The notes under the pieces: generated by a model
Databases searched by the model: none
The model's input: only the letters and a program-made list of their open reading frames with translations
What the model was told of the DNA's origin: nothing
Assembly: GCA_021234155.1 (NCBI GenBank)
Contig: JAJEKV010000003.1
Span: 22,099,569-22,163,568 of the forward strand
Length of the DNA stretch: 64,000 nt
Direction: 5' to 3'
Source: Isoetes taiwanensis
Taxonomy: Eukaryota; Streptophyta; Lycopodiopsida; Isoetales; Isoetaceae
In this document: positions 1 to 11,470 of the stretch, one piece after another
How the letters are laid out: each line of letters opens with the position of its first letter
Numbering within the stretch: position 1 is the stretch's first letter
Made by a program: the position numbers and the translations under genes

Positions 1-1860
1 AATGTAGAGCATTATGTGCAGTGACAAACGTCGAAGTATATGGAATAGTGGAAAATTGTGTAAATGACCATTCATTGTTGTATACAACATTCTGTGTGCT
101 TGAAAGCATTTGCTATTAAAGAACCTCAGTAGCGATGCCGGGCGTGTACGTCATGGTATGTATTTGTGTCGAACAATATTTTGCCATGCATTCTAGGTCA
201 TGTTTAAAGACTCGTATAGATGTCATATTTGGACTACTGTTGCATATGTGAAGTGGTGTACATTGATCAATAATACAATACAAGAATTTGTTGCAACGAC
301 TGCCACCATTAATTCTTTGGCATAAAAATACTATTAGGGACTGAAGATGTACAGCCTTCAAGATGATTTTGATCCAAGTGTTATTTTTTAATTAGCAACA
401 TCATTGTACGTTTGAACACCATAATTGTTTTGCATATTTGATATTAATACTTATATTTTGGCATATTCAAAACATAAGCATATTAGTATTATGGATATAG
501 ATATTGATGCTACGATGTCGGTAGCAGATATGTGCTCCTGTTGATGCATTTTATGACGAGCCTTTCGAGTTGACCCTCTTGGCAACTCGGGACCTCATCT
601 AAACTTGTATAATTCTAGATTGATAATATTGGTAAAGAATTGAATCTTCCTTTTCAATTGAAACTTAAACCATTCTTATATTTCCAATATCCATCATGAA
701 CAACATAACTTCAAAGGACATATTATCCACAATATAATACAACAAAATGTAGCAAATCTGCTCGATTCTTCTAGCTCAACCATGACTCACAACTGCGCTG
801 CTACTATTAGCTTGACTCATAGTGATGCACTCACTAGGGTTAGTCCTCGTGACTAAGTGGGGATTCCTGGATGCTACTGCATGCATGAAACACTCTGGAA
901 ATCTTGGGTAACAAGAACATAAGCACAAACAAAGACAGAAGATCCTATGTGAGTAAGGTGCTAAACAATGACAATGTAATCAAATGAAAAACAACACATA
1001 AGCATCATAAAAAAGAACAACCAAAATACCAAAACATCATAAACATAGCTCCAGGACAATGGGAAGCTCAACCAACCTACATGCAAGCCCTGCTAGCAGA
1101 ATAATGCCCAGCTAGCTTACATTCCAAGCCCTGTAGCAGAGTGGTGGGGTGAACCTCATATGTGCATACCTTCTTAGTCCATGTCTGGAACTGGAGAACC
1201 TCTTACCATGGATCCAAGAGTTGACGTAGCATCCTTTCCAGAAGAACTATGCCCGGTGTCATAGAGCACAAGAGCATAACACAGAAACACAGATGACATG
1301 AACATGTTGGAGCAATCCAAGCCACCGAACTTGGAAGCCCAACCCTGGAGGATCTAAGAGATACCGAAATACCAAGATACAGATGATACAATACCAAAGA
1401 TCAAGACATTTAATGTTCATTATATATTCACTACATGTGTCTACATTTTATCCCTGCCAACACAACCTACTCATGTCAAGATATTACCAGTCTCCTATCT
1501 ATAAAGCTTACCATCCAAATCCATTCCTATGCTATAATGTCAAATCCACTTAATACCGTAGGTATTTTATTAGACTAATATTTATCCACGCCGTAATCAA
1601 ATTCATAAGCTCTCATGGCCCAATTTTGTTCAAAGTTATACTCATCTTATTTATTCTAAAAACTTTTAGCCAAGGTTTTAATAACTCATAATAAAAACCC
1701 ACTTTCCTTACCTCGTGATTTAATTGATACAACTATTACTGCATCTCGGGAGTCGTAAAGTATCATAATTCATTTTTCAATAATTTCCCTTAGTGAATTT
1801 ACTTATTCAAACCATGCATCCCCACTTTGAATGAATCCACACAGACTACCTGCAAGTAAC
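1..1860. other. Anonymous AT-rich DNA, no gene seen
   Basis: I read both strands and found no conserved domain, splice-consistent exon set, or transposon terminus. Short open frames occur but have no recognisable motif. Confidence 0.5.
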
Positions 1861-1867
1861 TTAATAG

Positions 1868-2490
1868 CTACTGCGTCTGCTGCTTGGGCAAAGCCATCAC
1901 CAGTGTTGAGGTTCTGGCTCTCCAAATATCATGGTTCCTTTGCCTCTTTATGGCTACCATTTTCTGTTTCAAGTTGTTGAGCAGCACCCCCGCTGCCTTG
2001 CACTCTTTTGGATTTGACAAAATTCCAGGTTCTGAGATTTCCATTTTGTGGTGATGAACCACCCTCTTCATCACATCGGCCTTGATTTTGGGTGAATGCT
2101 TCTTGGTAAGCTTGTTGAAGTAATCAACTGTAAGCTTGGCTATGCCTGCGTCTGATGCTCAAATCTTCTCATTCAACCATTGCTTTTTCATCTTATTTCA
2201 TCTCTCTTTCTCTGTGCATCCAATTTCTTATAAACTGCAGAGGAAACTGGATCTGCACGCAATATCTTCAGTGTTTCATTGAGATCCAACAAATCTGGAA
2301 CAGTGTATTAGAATTCATCTGGCCGAAAATCCAATGCTAAACATGTGATTGCCTCTAGGCCGGGATCAGGGAGCGCCATAAATTTCTTGATAGAGGGAGA
2401 ATAAGTGAATTGGAGGGAGAATTTGTGCGGGCCATGAGCTCGAAGTAGCTGGGGGCTCGAATTTGTAATGTACCACCACTCGCATGAAAA
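1868..2490 (-). pseudogene. Decayed protein-coding remnant, family not recognised
   Basis: Reading the minus strand from about 2490 down to 1868 gives protein-like sequence interrupted by stops and frame changes. One block (about 2499-2310) contains CEWWYITNSSPQLL and ends in a TAA. The same frame then continues past the stop with a hydrophilic segment containing LNETLKILRADPVSS. After a frame change a basic block (2074-1868) contains KECKAAGVLLNNLKQKMVAIKRQRN. The composition looks like a degraded, intronless gene copy rather than random translation. I cannot assign a family or function. It could be a retrocopy of a host gene or part of an unidentified transposon. Confidence 0.3.
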
Positions 2491-2719
2491 TCCAGCCAAA
2501 ATCCCTTAATCATTTCCTAACTGTTCGTTATTGAGATGGACATGTGAGTACATGAAGGGCGTGGAAAAAAATGACGGGCCGTTACACCCACCAGCACCCA
2601 AATTAAGCAAAAGCAGGGGTGCTTTAAGAGGGTTAAAACCCTGCTATAAGCATACATTCGGATGCATGCTTTTGATATCCACCAGCATACTTTTGTCCCA
2701 ATCTGGCCAAGTCTAAGGT

Positions 2720-3858
2720 GGTCTCATTTCATCCTCACGCCACCCACTGTATTGGGACACATCCATCCGATTGCGGGTGATGGCAGGCTGGAAAGCGCTT
2801 TTTTATAATGCAGAATAAAAACCACAGGGCAGAGCTTCATGATTGGGCCCATCAGTTACATCCATTTAGAGTACTAATGGAGCCCATTCTTCTATACTGG
2901 GTCGAGATCTGGGACCCAGTAGTGTCCCTTGCGATTTGGAATGACTTAGAACAGGTGCAGAAGGCCTTCTTAGCACAGGCACTCGGAGTGAAATCTACGG
3001 TCTTATATCAAATCCTATTGCACTAGACAGGATTCTTACCTCTTCAGAGGGCAACACTTCATAAACACGTCATCTATTTCCAGAAGGTTGTCAATATGGA
3101 CGATGCCCGTCTCCCAAACCTGGCGTACACTATAGCAATGGAACCGCAGCGGCTCAAGGCCTATTGGAATGACAAGAGAGCTCAGTGGCTAGCCAGATGG
3201 AATGTGCAGAGCACAGGTGCATACACGTGGATAGAGAGGTCGGTTGCAATAGGCTGAGGCGTTACCTTGATATTTGTAACCTCGGCAAGCTTTGGGATCC
3301 TAGGGCCCTGGAGCAGGACAAAACGACACATTACAAACAAACGCTAAACTGCGGCCCACAATGCTACTTGCATTCACATCTGCCCATGAAAAAGCGTAGG
3401 CTCATCGCCGCACAAGTGCCCACCACCTCCGAATTGAGACAAGCAGGTGGATTGGGGAGCCATGCCAAGATAGGCTTTATCAGTGCTACCAGATGTGAGC
3501 CATTGAGATGAATGTCACACTTTCTAGAGCTGCCCGACATATGATCAGATTCAGGCACATTATGCTCTCTTCGTCAGGCCCGACGAGCCACTACACATGA
3601 TACTGAGCACAGCGTCAGTGCGATCACTAGGAGCATACATTCATGAGATAATGGATAAGGGCTCAATTATACTCCCGGACAACTACTTGATGGGCAGAAA
3701 ATACTTGACCATGTACATATATGTATATTTATACAGCTTGTCAGCAGTCTTATTGCTGCCACAATTTTTTCCTTTAAAACCCTTGGGGGGGGGTTAATCT
3801 AGGGAGTAACACGCCTTCTGTGCTTTTGTATTAAATCCCATAGGCTGATTGGTCTCAT
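2720..3858 (+). mobile_element. LINE fragment (family 2): end of reverse transcriptase to 3' UTR, decayed
   Basis: The stretch encodes pieces matching the post-reverse-transcriptase region of the better preserved LINEs at 37-39 kb and 53-54 kb in this window. The block at 2808-3026 contains LLYWVEIWDPVV and a following DLEQVQKAFLAQALGV, parallel to VVLYGCEVWGPGLPKGLWDD and VEQVLKKFLRLELGV in LINE-1. The block near 3380-3450 (LPMKKRRLIAA) parallels the basic segment before the C-terminal zinc motif. Several stops and frame changes break the frame. The 3' UTR holds a small stem-loop at 3842-3855. The element is 5'-truncated, and its 3' tail was separated from the body by the MITE at 3861-4389. 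A second copy of this family lies on the minus strand at 40.4-41.0 kb. Confidence 0.7.
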
Positions 3859-3860
3859 TA

Positions 3861-4389
3861 GGGATTTTTTGAGGTTATAAAAGGGCCTTCTAAGAACTGT
3901 TGACTAAGCTATATGAACTACCAATCAGAAAACAGAACTGGTAATCCAGTCAGCAAAACAGTTATAACTAACTCACTGGATCACATTTTCTAGCATAACT
4001 GTCGATAGAAAAGTCCAAATGATCTCTTGTTTAGTGCAATAGATAGATCTCGTTGAGATCTTTCCAACCTTAGGTGCTTTGCACATATTTTAACCACTTA
4101 TGATTGTCAAAACTCCAAAAAATATGGTTTTTACCATTTTTTACTATCCTACGGGGCTAAAAGATATGCAAACCACCCAAGGTTGGAAAGATCTCAATGA
4201 GATCTATCTATTGCACCAAACAAGAACTCATTTGGACTTTTCTATCAACACTTATGCTAGAAAATGTGATCCAGTGAGTTAGTTATAACTGTTTTGCTGA
4301 CTGGATTACCAGTTCTGTTTTCTGATTGGTAGTTCATATAGCTTAGTCAGCAGTTCTTAGAAGGCCCTTTTATAACCTCAAAAAATCCC
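3861..4389. mobile_element. Long-hairpin MITE, 529 bp, inserted in a LINE 3' UTR
   Basis: The left half (from GGGATTTTTTGAGGTTATAA) is the reverse complement of the right half almost end to end. Arms of roughly 240 bp face each other across a loop of about 45 bp centred near 4125. The ends are GGG...CCC, flanked on both sides by TA (3859-3860 and 4390-4391), as expected for Tc1/mariner-type insertion. The host LINE tail resumes immediately after it (GTGGACGATAAAAAAC), matching the uninterrupted copy at 40.44 kb. There is no coding capacity, so the element is non-autonomous. Its transcript would fold into a long double-stranded RNA and could feed small-RNA pathways (inference). Confidence 0.85.
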
Positions 4390-4391
4390 TA

Positions 4392-4440
4392 ATGCTGTGG
4401 ACGATAAAAAACATTCAATTCAATTCAAGTCATTAAAAGG
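4392..4440 (+). mobile_element. 3' tail of the LINE fragment, displaced by the MITE
   Basis: GTGGACGATAAAAAACATTC followed by ATTCA-type repeats matches the tail of the minus-strand copy at 40,413-40,455, where the pentamer is TTCTA instead. Pentanucleotide tails of this kind replace poly-A in these LINEs. Confidence 0.65.
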
Positions 4441-5489
4441 GATATGTCACCTTTGTGTATAGGATGGTAAAAGAATCTCTATATATGACATTTTCTTGAA
4501 AACAAAGCTTCTAATATACAATTATTGAATTTTGCTTCATATGTACTCCCTCCCAATTTTATACAATTCAAAAAAAAAATTTGCATTTTGTCGGTGTAGG
4601 TATACATATGTCCAAGCTCCAAAAACATCCCTGTCATTTTCATGCACGTGCTTTGGGGGTTTCTACATGACTCCCCCTTGCCTGATATATAAAGTGAAGT
4701 GCTATGTGCAGCATGGAAGAGAAAAGTAACAAAATTGCTCGTAGGCTTCCACCTACTCCTGAGTGTCGCCTACCCCCACCAATACAATTCACTCCACCAC
4801 TTCCCACACAGCAGTGCAGCCTTCCTCCTCCCATTTAGTTCAGTCCACCACCCCAAGCCGAACGTAGACTTCTCCCTCCCCCCCAGTTTAATTTACTGCA
4901 CACCCCAAGCTGAATGCAGATCTTCCCTAGTCCAGCGTAGACTGCCTCCCCAGTGCAATTCACTCCTTCACCTTCTAACTCGCTACTTAACACTACTCTT
5001 AGTGATAGCAGTCAGTGCTTTGCAACTCCAATTTTTTATGAGACTTCAGGAGCTACTCAACTACGTCATCAAGCTCGATCGCTTTTTCCTAAAGAATGTT
5101 AATTTGTTTCCATCCAAGGCCTCGCTATATCCAACCTCATAGCATCTGTCAATACACCATCTATTCCTCTTATGTCAGATGAAAAAACACCTCGTGTTGA
5201 TCTCTCAAACGATGATGTAGCACAACCACACAACACCAATTTGATTTCAAAGCCCCTGCTAGTCAGAACCTCAAGGTAGACTTACACAAGAATGCTTGTA
5301 CATCACAGAGAAGGAAGAAACTAATGGATGAGGGTCACTTGAGGGCAATACATACAAAACATTATTGTCTTCAACATTGTTTGCCAAAGATTGGACTAAG
5401 GTAATAGAGGTTGATTCGCGACAACTACAGTTCAGTGACTTTGTTGGACCAAAGGGGCTATTTAGCCTTCAATATTAGGCCAGACAAGG
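4441..5489. other. Anonymous intergenic DNA
   Basis: A C-rich stretch near 4760-4980 has loose internal repeats of CCCCAAGC-type units and happens to be open in one frame. No domain is recognisable and I do not call a gene. Confidence 0.45.
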
Positions 5490-6090
5490 GTGATTTACAT
5501 GGCTGGTGGCCACACCGTCTATCAAACAGCCTTTAAAATGATTCATGCCTTAGGCAGCAGAAGGCTTCATACAATGAAGAAAAGGCTTGACAAGAACCCT
5601 GGCATAAACGACTACCAGCATTCAGGAAGTATCTCGAGAATTCATGCTTTCAATGTATTTCCTGGCTGGAAGGCTTCTTCAAGGAGTCTTGTGAGAAACT
5701 GCCTAACAGCCTCATATACCACTTAAGTGATAACTTCACGAAATGTGAAGTTTATAATAACTATAAAGAATTATGTATTGAGGCTGGTGAACAACATGTA
5801 TGCTACTCTTATTTTACTGTGCTGTGGAAAAAAGAATGTTCGCATGTAACAATTTCTAGAAAGCACTGTATGCCTGTGCATGTTGCACATTCTGAATTAA
5901 AAGCTCAAAGACAAAATGCAAGGACACTGCATACTAAAAGTAAGCTTCCAAGACTTCTTATGGCTAAGTTCTTTTCAATGCTAGGTTGTTTTCCTGAATA
6001 TGTTTTCTTTCCAGATGCATTGAAAGAGAAACTAAACAAGTTAGGTTGTTTTCCTGAATATGTTTTCTTTTCAGATGCATTGAAAAACAA
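5490..6090 (+). pseudogene. Transposase-like protein remnant (DUF7869-type element suspected)
   Basis: Two frames join near 5615. The first ends with LDKNPGINDY. The second runs open from about 5618 to 6093 and includes WLEGFFKESCEKLPNSLIYH, then NFTKCEVYNNYKEL and SYFTVLWKKECSHVTI. This order (a loop-rich segment, a predicted winged-helix-like stretch, then YF..LWK..F.HV.I before a zinc-type region) recalls the N-terminal part of large transposase-like proteins found in several eukaryote genomes and annotated with DUF7869. The downstream zinc and catalytic regions are not evident. The 3' end carries an in-frame tandem duplication of 60 bp. The frame break and truncation make it a relic. The family assignment is from memory of the motif layout and is tentative. 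Confidence 0.4.
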
Positions 6091-6101
6091 CTGATATATA
6101 G
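5982..6101 (+). repeat. Two-copy 60-bp tandem duplication
   Basis: TAGGTTGTTTTCCTGAATAT occurs at 5982 and again at 6042. The units differ by a few bases and the period (60) keeps the frame, so a 20-residue block (GCFPEYVFF...) is repeated inside the transposase-like remnant. Confidence 0.8.
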
Positions 6102-6169
6102 TTGAGTGGATGTTCTAGTGCCTTCTTTTTGCGTCCACTAGAACATCCACTCAACTAGATATCAGTTGT
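6087..6169. repeat. Short near-perfect hairpin, 34-bp arms
   Basis: The left arm 6087-6120 pairs with the right arm 6136-6169 with a single mismatch, and the loop (6121-6135) is 15 nt. The core is GAGTGGATGTTCTAGTG and its complement. It abuts the end of the transposase-like remnant. It may be the terminus of that element, a tiny MITE, or a small-RNA precursor. Confidence 0.75.
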
Positions 6170-7646
6170 CATTGATGAAATGGACTAGAAGAAAGCAACT
6201 ACCACACACTGCCAATGTGCCCAAGGATGCTCCTGAAGAAAATTTTATACACGCATGTTATTAGTGCTATGGTTTCTAATGGGAAACTCTCCCACCAGTA
6301 CTATACCTTCAGCTGGACAACACGATGAGAGAAATAAGAATCATTTATTAGTTACTGTGCTATGCTAGTTGAGAACAAATCTTCAAGAAGATGGAGATTG
6401 GTTTCCTCCGTGTTACCTCTACTGCCTCAAAAGCATTATTGCATGCTAGATCGAACATTATTCTGGTGATAACCATCATTATACGAGTTCATCTTGTCTT
6501 TTGAATCCATATCATTACTTTCAAAAAATTGTTTCTTTTGGCCAAGCTTAACCAATTACCCATCCCGCTTTGACTTTGTCCTGTACTCTAGGCCCCTATA
6601 CAACATATATCGTATCCAGCTCGAATATCTTTAATAACCTTCAACTAATTATCTTGAAGTCCAATGGGATATGGTCACTTTGCTCACATACCTAGTTCAA
6701 CTAAATTATTACAGAGCTCTAGCCTAGCATTTGTTATAGGTGGTTACCATGTTCCTTCTACTTCACCATTCTACAATCCAAGAGAAAGAATTGGATGAAT
6801 CAAAGCCCCAATATTTGGGTTGAGTGGACCTGTGGCTAAGACAAGTTGGTCAAAATTTGCACCTTTGCCATCGACATCTTTAAATTGGTCTCATTCCTTC
6901 TATCGCTCTTCCTTCTTTGCCCTAAACACACGACTATGCTCTTCACTTATTGCATGTTGGGCAATGTAAGTGTAGCCATATAGATGGACAATATGCTATA
7001 GGTGCTTCCAGGGGTGTAGTCGATACTAATGGACCCTTGTCAGAATTCCACAAGCATGGGAGTACCGTTGATGGGTTACTGGGGTGTAGTTGCTATATGG
7101 CAGACCATAAGTTGTACCTAGGGGCCAACTTCTATGGGGACCATTACCGAGGTTAGTTAAAGTTGTGCCTAGGGGCCAACTTCTAATGTTTATAAGGATA
7201 AGCATTAGATAAGGAAAAAGGACCTAATACTATTGTTAAAGGTTGCCACATGTCCTATTATGGTTGGTTTGGGCAAATAACAGGGAAAAACAAAATAGAT
7301 TCGAACTTTTTGGGCCTGTCTCATTGGGTAGAGCTACAGATCTGGCCCATGCGCGAATCAGGCATGATCAAACATGCAATCCATCTAGAGATAGTCAATT
7401 CTGCATGTGGGTGCATGCAGGGCGGTTCTAGTTAGTATAATTTGGCTAGAAAACGAACCTCTAAGCTTCTCTATCAGCTCTAGTTGCAATATGTTTGGGG
7501 CTTAACTGGAAAATCCAGCCTTTTGATTTCCTTGGAGTCTGTATCAGTAGCAAGGGGATGATTTGGACTGTTAGCTTGCAAGGATTGTCTTAAAGAGATA
7601 GTTCTTAAGCCATTTGTTTCTGTAATAGGATCAAGAGGAAGCAAAC
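6170..7646. other. Anonymous intergenic DNA
   Basis: No domain or terminus was recognised. A small direct repeat (TTGTACCTAGGGGCCAACTT, and a near copy with TTGTGCC) occurs at about 7111 and 7163. Confidence 0.45.
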
Positions 7647-8249
7647 CAACACAAACCATTAACATCCAACATATAAAAATTAAATCCCCCAACACATAAC
7701 AACCAACACATAACAACCATTGACATTAACAACCAACACATAACTACCATTGACATTAATTAACACAACCATTGGGTCCAACACATTTAAATTAAAATCC
7801 CCGTTAAACCCCCTTTGGTTTGGGTGCATATTCACACGGGGGGTGACTCCGGGCAACGGGAGCTGTTGGATAGGCATATTCACCCCTTATTCCTTAATCT
7901 ACACTGTACGTAAAGTTCCTCGTTTGCGGGGTATGTAAGTACAAAATTTGCTATACTGTATAACAAGATTCGCAAAATACTATAAGATTTCAAGCGGAAT
8001 ACTATATGGTGTTGATTTCGTACGTGCAAAATACAATTATGAGGGCTCTCGCCCCACGCCCTACGTCACCCCGTGTGAATATGCACCCAAACCAAAGGGG
8101 GTTTAAGGGGATTTTAATTTAAATGTGTTGGACCCAATGGTTGTGTTAATTAATGTCAATGGTAGTTATGTGTTGGTTGTTAATGTCAATGGTTGTTATG
8201 TGTTGGGGGATTTAATTTTTATATGTTGGATGTTAATGGTTTGTGTTGC
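7647..8249. mobile_element. Foldback element, copy 1 (about 600 bp, long inverted arms)
   Basis: The left arm (7647 to about 7860) is the reverse complement of the right arm (about 8045-8249). Both carry the block CCCTTTGGTTTGGGTGCATA on opposite strands, plus internal short repeats based on CCAACACATAACAACCATTG. A single-copy centre of about 180 bp contains GCAAAATACTATAAG. The element has no coding capacity. A second, diverged copy with the same arms and centre lies at 45,165-45,621. Both are followed immediately by an A-run and a GC hairpin (8249-8283 here), so that tail may belong to the element. Confidence 0.8.
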
Positions 8250-8283
8250 AAAAAAAAAAAATTTGGCCCCTTCGGGGCCTTAG
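8249..8283. repeat. A-run plus GGCCCCTTCGGGGCC hairpin next to the foldback element
   Basis: About twelve A residues are followed by TTTGGCCCCTTCGGGGCC. The same arrangement (A-run, TTTGGGCCCTTCGGGCCC) follows the second foldback copy at 45,624-45,654. This argues that it is part of the mobile unit rather than flanking DNA. Confidence 0.6.
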
Positions 8284-8299
8284 GGACGCCACACACCGG

Positions 8300-9250
8300 T
8301 GTGAAAAAATTTTTAGAATTCAAACCAGAAAAAAACTAGAATTCATTTGAGGCTTTCATCACCTGTAGCTTTTGAATTTCATCACAATAAAACAAATAGG
8401 CGGATCCATATCCAAGAGCGTGGTCGATTATGATTTCCCGCGTTTTGATCTTGCCGTGGAGTTCGTCTACCGTGGCGTCTTGCGTGGCTTCCTTCTGTGT
8501 TCTTGGTGTGATACGATTCAGGTGAATTCAACGTCCCGAGGCTACCCTTCCCTGCCACGTCACGTTATATCCATCCCTATAATGTGATTTCACCCTTAAT
8601 GCTTCAGTAGCTTGCATTCATGCTAAGAAAGAAATACAGAGATCAGCATTGATTAATAGCTTTGGATGCAACAAATGAGCAACAAATACTTAAATTTATT
8701 TGTCTATGGATGTAGATTGCAAACTAGAATATGAGGAGATATAACTCTTAAATAGACATATTTTGGATTGAAACCTTTGAGAAATACTTAATTTTCTAGA
8801 GTATTATATTCTATTTCATTATTTAAAACTTGAAGTTCTTCATACTAGTTGTTATTACAACTATTTCAACTGCAATACAAGAAATAATAGTTCTAAAAAT
8901 TACAGGAAGTACTTAACGTACTATACGTAAAGTACATATTTTACGTATTTAATAAGTATTTTATAATTCCAAAAAACATATTTAAAGTACTTTTCAAATG
9001 AGAGGTATGCATACGATATTAATACATTAAGTACGTATAATACCCATACCGTACTAAACGTACCTGACAACACTGCTGAAAACTTAGTACATCTTTAGGT
9101 GAAGATGCCACCCATTAGACATGACGTTCATAAACTAATAATTAAGCAATGCGGTCTAATTTCCAAAGTAATTTAGAAAGATACCAGGAGTATTTCTTCA
9201 CATGTCCCATCCCAGGGAGGTTTGGACCACTTGACTGAACTCAAAACTTA
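8300..9250. other. AT-rich DNA with clustered GTAC/TACGTA motifs
   Basis: No gene is seen. Between about 8920 and 9065 the sequence repeats AAGTAC, TACGTA and ACGTAC-type words many times, giving a dense set of short palindromes. Confidence 0.45.
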
Positions 9251-9257
9251 ATGTCAG

Positions 9258-11470
9258 TTGCATAAATTGCAAAAAACTGGAGAATTGACAATATATGGGC
9301 AAGAGCCTTGGAAGCTGCTTGCAAACGTTCAGCCTTTTTGCATATGTTGTCAAACAAGCAGGAGGTCTAACCTAAAAAATGAAGAACAATTGGATTGTTC
9401 GATGGGCACAAATCCAGTTCTGAACCAAGACAGAAAGTTTTTGGATTGCTCAAAGTAAGGGATGGTATTAACGAGGTTAATACAGAGTTATTAAACTTTG
9501 TTTGAGCTGTGGAAAGAGGGGACATGACATATGGGATTGTCCTGGCATTTATAAGTAATCAAGTTCCCTCAGGCGCTTGATTGGGAACTATGAGTGAGTT
9601 CTAGAGAAAGAAAAACGAATAGCAATTTTGACTTTGCTACTTAGGCAAAACCTTTTTGTTATTTGTAGGTCCAAGAAATTATAAAGTTGACAGTTATATG
9701 GAAGCCGTTGGATGTTAGTATGCCGAATAGTTCATGGGACTATAGAAGGTATGCTTTCAATTAAATCTCATTTTGTTGAGTAGTTGTTTTAGTTAAGGTT
9801 ATAATGCAATAGATGCAAATATAATTTTGTGTATATTTTGATAATGTACAAAATTTGGCCTAAGATAGGAAGGAAATTGGAATATTTTAAATATCTTATA
9901 ACTAATCCTACATACCCAAGGTTATATGAAGCAAATTAAAACCATATGGGTCTTGGTCAAGTGACAGATCGTCTTCATAATAGGCGAAATTCTTAGGAAG
10001 CAATAGAGTATGCTATTTAATAGGAAAGTTATATGTTCGACTTTGCTAGGCGAATCTAGAAAAACTCCCAATGATTAGAAATTGGTCAAGACCAAGGGAT
10101 AATTCCAAGTCATATAAATCTTTGCGGTTTACACCATGGAGTTATCTCGGGAAACTTAAGGGCACTTCGGTTATACTTTTTAGAAGTCTCTCAAGTCTAT
10201 GTTTTAGACAAAGAATGTTATTGAGAATTGCGTGCAAAAAGATAACTTTTTTAATGCTTGATGTATATGATGCCTAATGATGTGATGGTTAAACCTCAGA
10301 TATAAACACTGAATTAGATTCGAATGTTAAGCAAGAATTGCAAAATCTTTGAGAAAGATTTAAAGATGCGTTCCTAAAAGATTTGCCCAAAGGACCACCT
10401 CCTTCTCGCGGCATCGAGCATGGAATTGTGCTGGAGCCAGGGGTAAAGACAATGGTGTACGCTCCTTACTACCTTAGTCCTCTAGAGTTAGAGGAAGTTA
10501 AGCATCAAGTTAAAGAGCTGATGGGAAGTAAATCACCCTTTGCAAGTCCAATTTTACTGGTTAAGAAGAGGAATGGAACTATGAGAATGTGCATAGACTA
10601 TTGTGCTCTTAAGAAAGCAACTATCAAAGATAGATATCCGTTACCTCGAATAGATGATATCTTAGATCATCTTGGCACAGACAAGTGGTTCGTTAAGATA
10701 AATCTGCGTAGTGGACATCATCAAATTAGGATTTGGGAAGGTCATGAACCTAACATCGACATTCCAAACTCAACGGGAACATTATGAGTTCTTATGTTAT
10801 GCCATTTGATCTCACAAATGCTCCCGCAACGTTTATGAGGCTGATAAGTCAAGTTTTCTTTGAGTACTTGGATAAGTATGTCGAGATGTTTTTAGATGAT
10901 ATATTGTATATACACAGATGTTAGAAGAGCATTTCGCTCGTTTGGAGCAAATATTGCATACATTTTGCACTCAAAGACTTTATGCTTAGATATCCACGTG
11001 TGATTTATTTAAGCAAAGTGTTGCTTACCTAGGACACATTGTAGCGAGTGTGGTCGGATCCAAGTAAAAATGTGTGTCAAAATTTTCCAAGGTAATAGCT
11101 CCACTCGCATATCCTTTAAGGAAACATCGTGAGATGTATGGGACAAGGCACAACAAGAAACTTTTAAGCTTATGAAAGAGTTGTTCGTTAGTAGTCCTAT
11201 ATTATGAGTGTCCGACCTAAACAAATTTTTTGAGGTCTATGCTAATGCTTGTGGTCAAGCAGTGGGTGCAGTATTAATGCAGCAAGTTTGGGTAGTGACC
11301 TATGAAAATTGAAAGTTTAATTCTACTGAGCGGAATTGTGCAACGCATGAGCAAGAACTTTTGGCAGACATTACTTGGAAGTGGTACAAGTAAGGAACCA
11401 CATAAGTTATCGTCTATATGGATCATAAACGGTTAAGGTTTTTGCAAAGTCAAGCTGAGATCAGCTCTTG
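9258..11470 (+). mobile_element. Ty3/gypsy LTR retrotransposon internal region, heavily decayed
   Basis: Domains appear in the canonical order on the plus strand. A gag zinc knuckle sits at 9499-9540 (CLSCGKRGHDIWDC, fitting CX2CX4HX4C). Reverse transcriptase starts at about 10,383 with SRGIEHGIVLEPGVK, then SPFASPILLVKKRNGTMR and IKDRYPLPRIDDILDHLG. After a frame change come [13 protein letters not shown] and the active-site MFLDDIL near 10,890. An RNase H start (VYANACGQAVGAVLMQQ) lies at about 11,236. Multiple frameshifts and stops are present. No integrase, LTRs or primer-binding site could be placed, so the copy is truncated as well as inactivated. Order RT then RNase H, with the knuckle upstream, is typical of Ty3/gypsy. 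Confidence 0.85.
10383..10787 (+). pseudogene. Ty3/gypsy reverse transcriptase N-terminal half (open 134-codon frame)
   Basis: This is the best preserved part of the gypsy wreck. It covers the linker (PPPSRGIEHGIVLEPG), the fingers (FASPILLVKKRNGTMRMCID) and the start of the palm (KWFVKINLRSGHHQIRI, where intact elements have KIDLRSGYHQIR). The catalytic aspartate of that first palm motif is replaced by asparagine (KINLRSG), which would inactivate the enzyme even without the frame break after residue about 120. The rest of the palm, including the LDD motif, continues in another frame to about 10,910. Confidence 0.8.

Noticed and set aside
4699-5142. 147-codon plus-strand open frame
   Set aside because: Proline- and serine-rich translation of a C-rich imperfect repeat, with no signal of a real gene.
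8249-8290. Helitron 3' end (hairpin followed by CTRR)
   Set aside because: A hairpin is present, but the CTRR motif does not follow at the usual distance, no 5' TC end was found, and the inverted arms argue for a foldback element.
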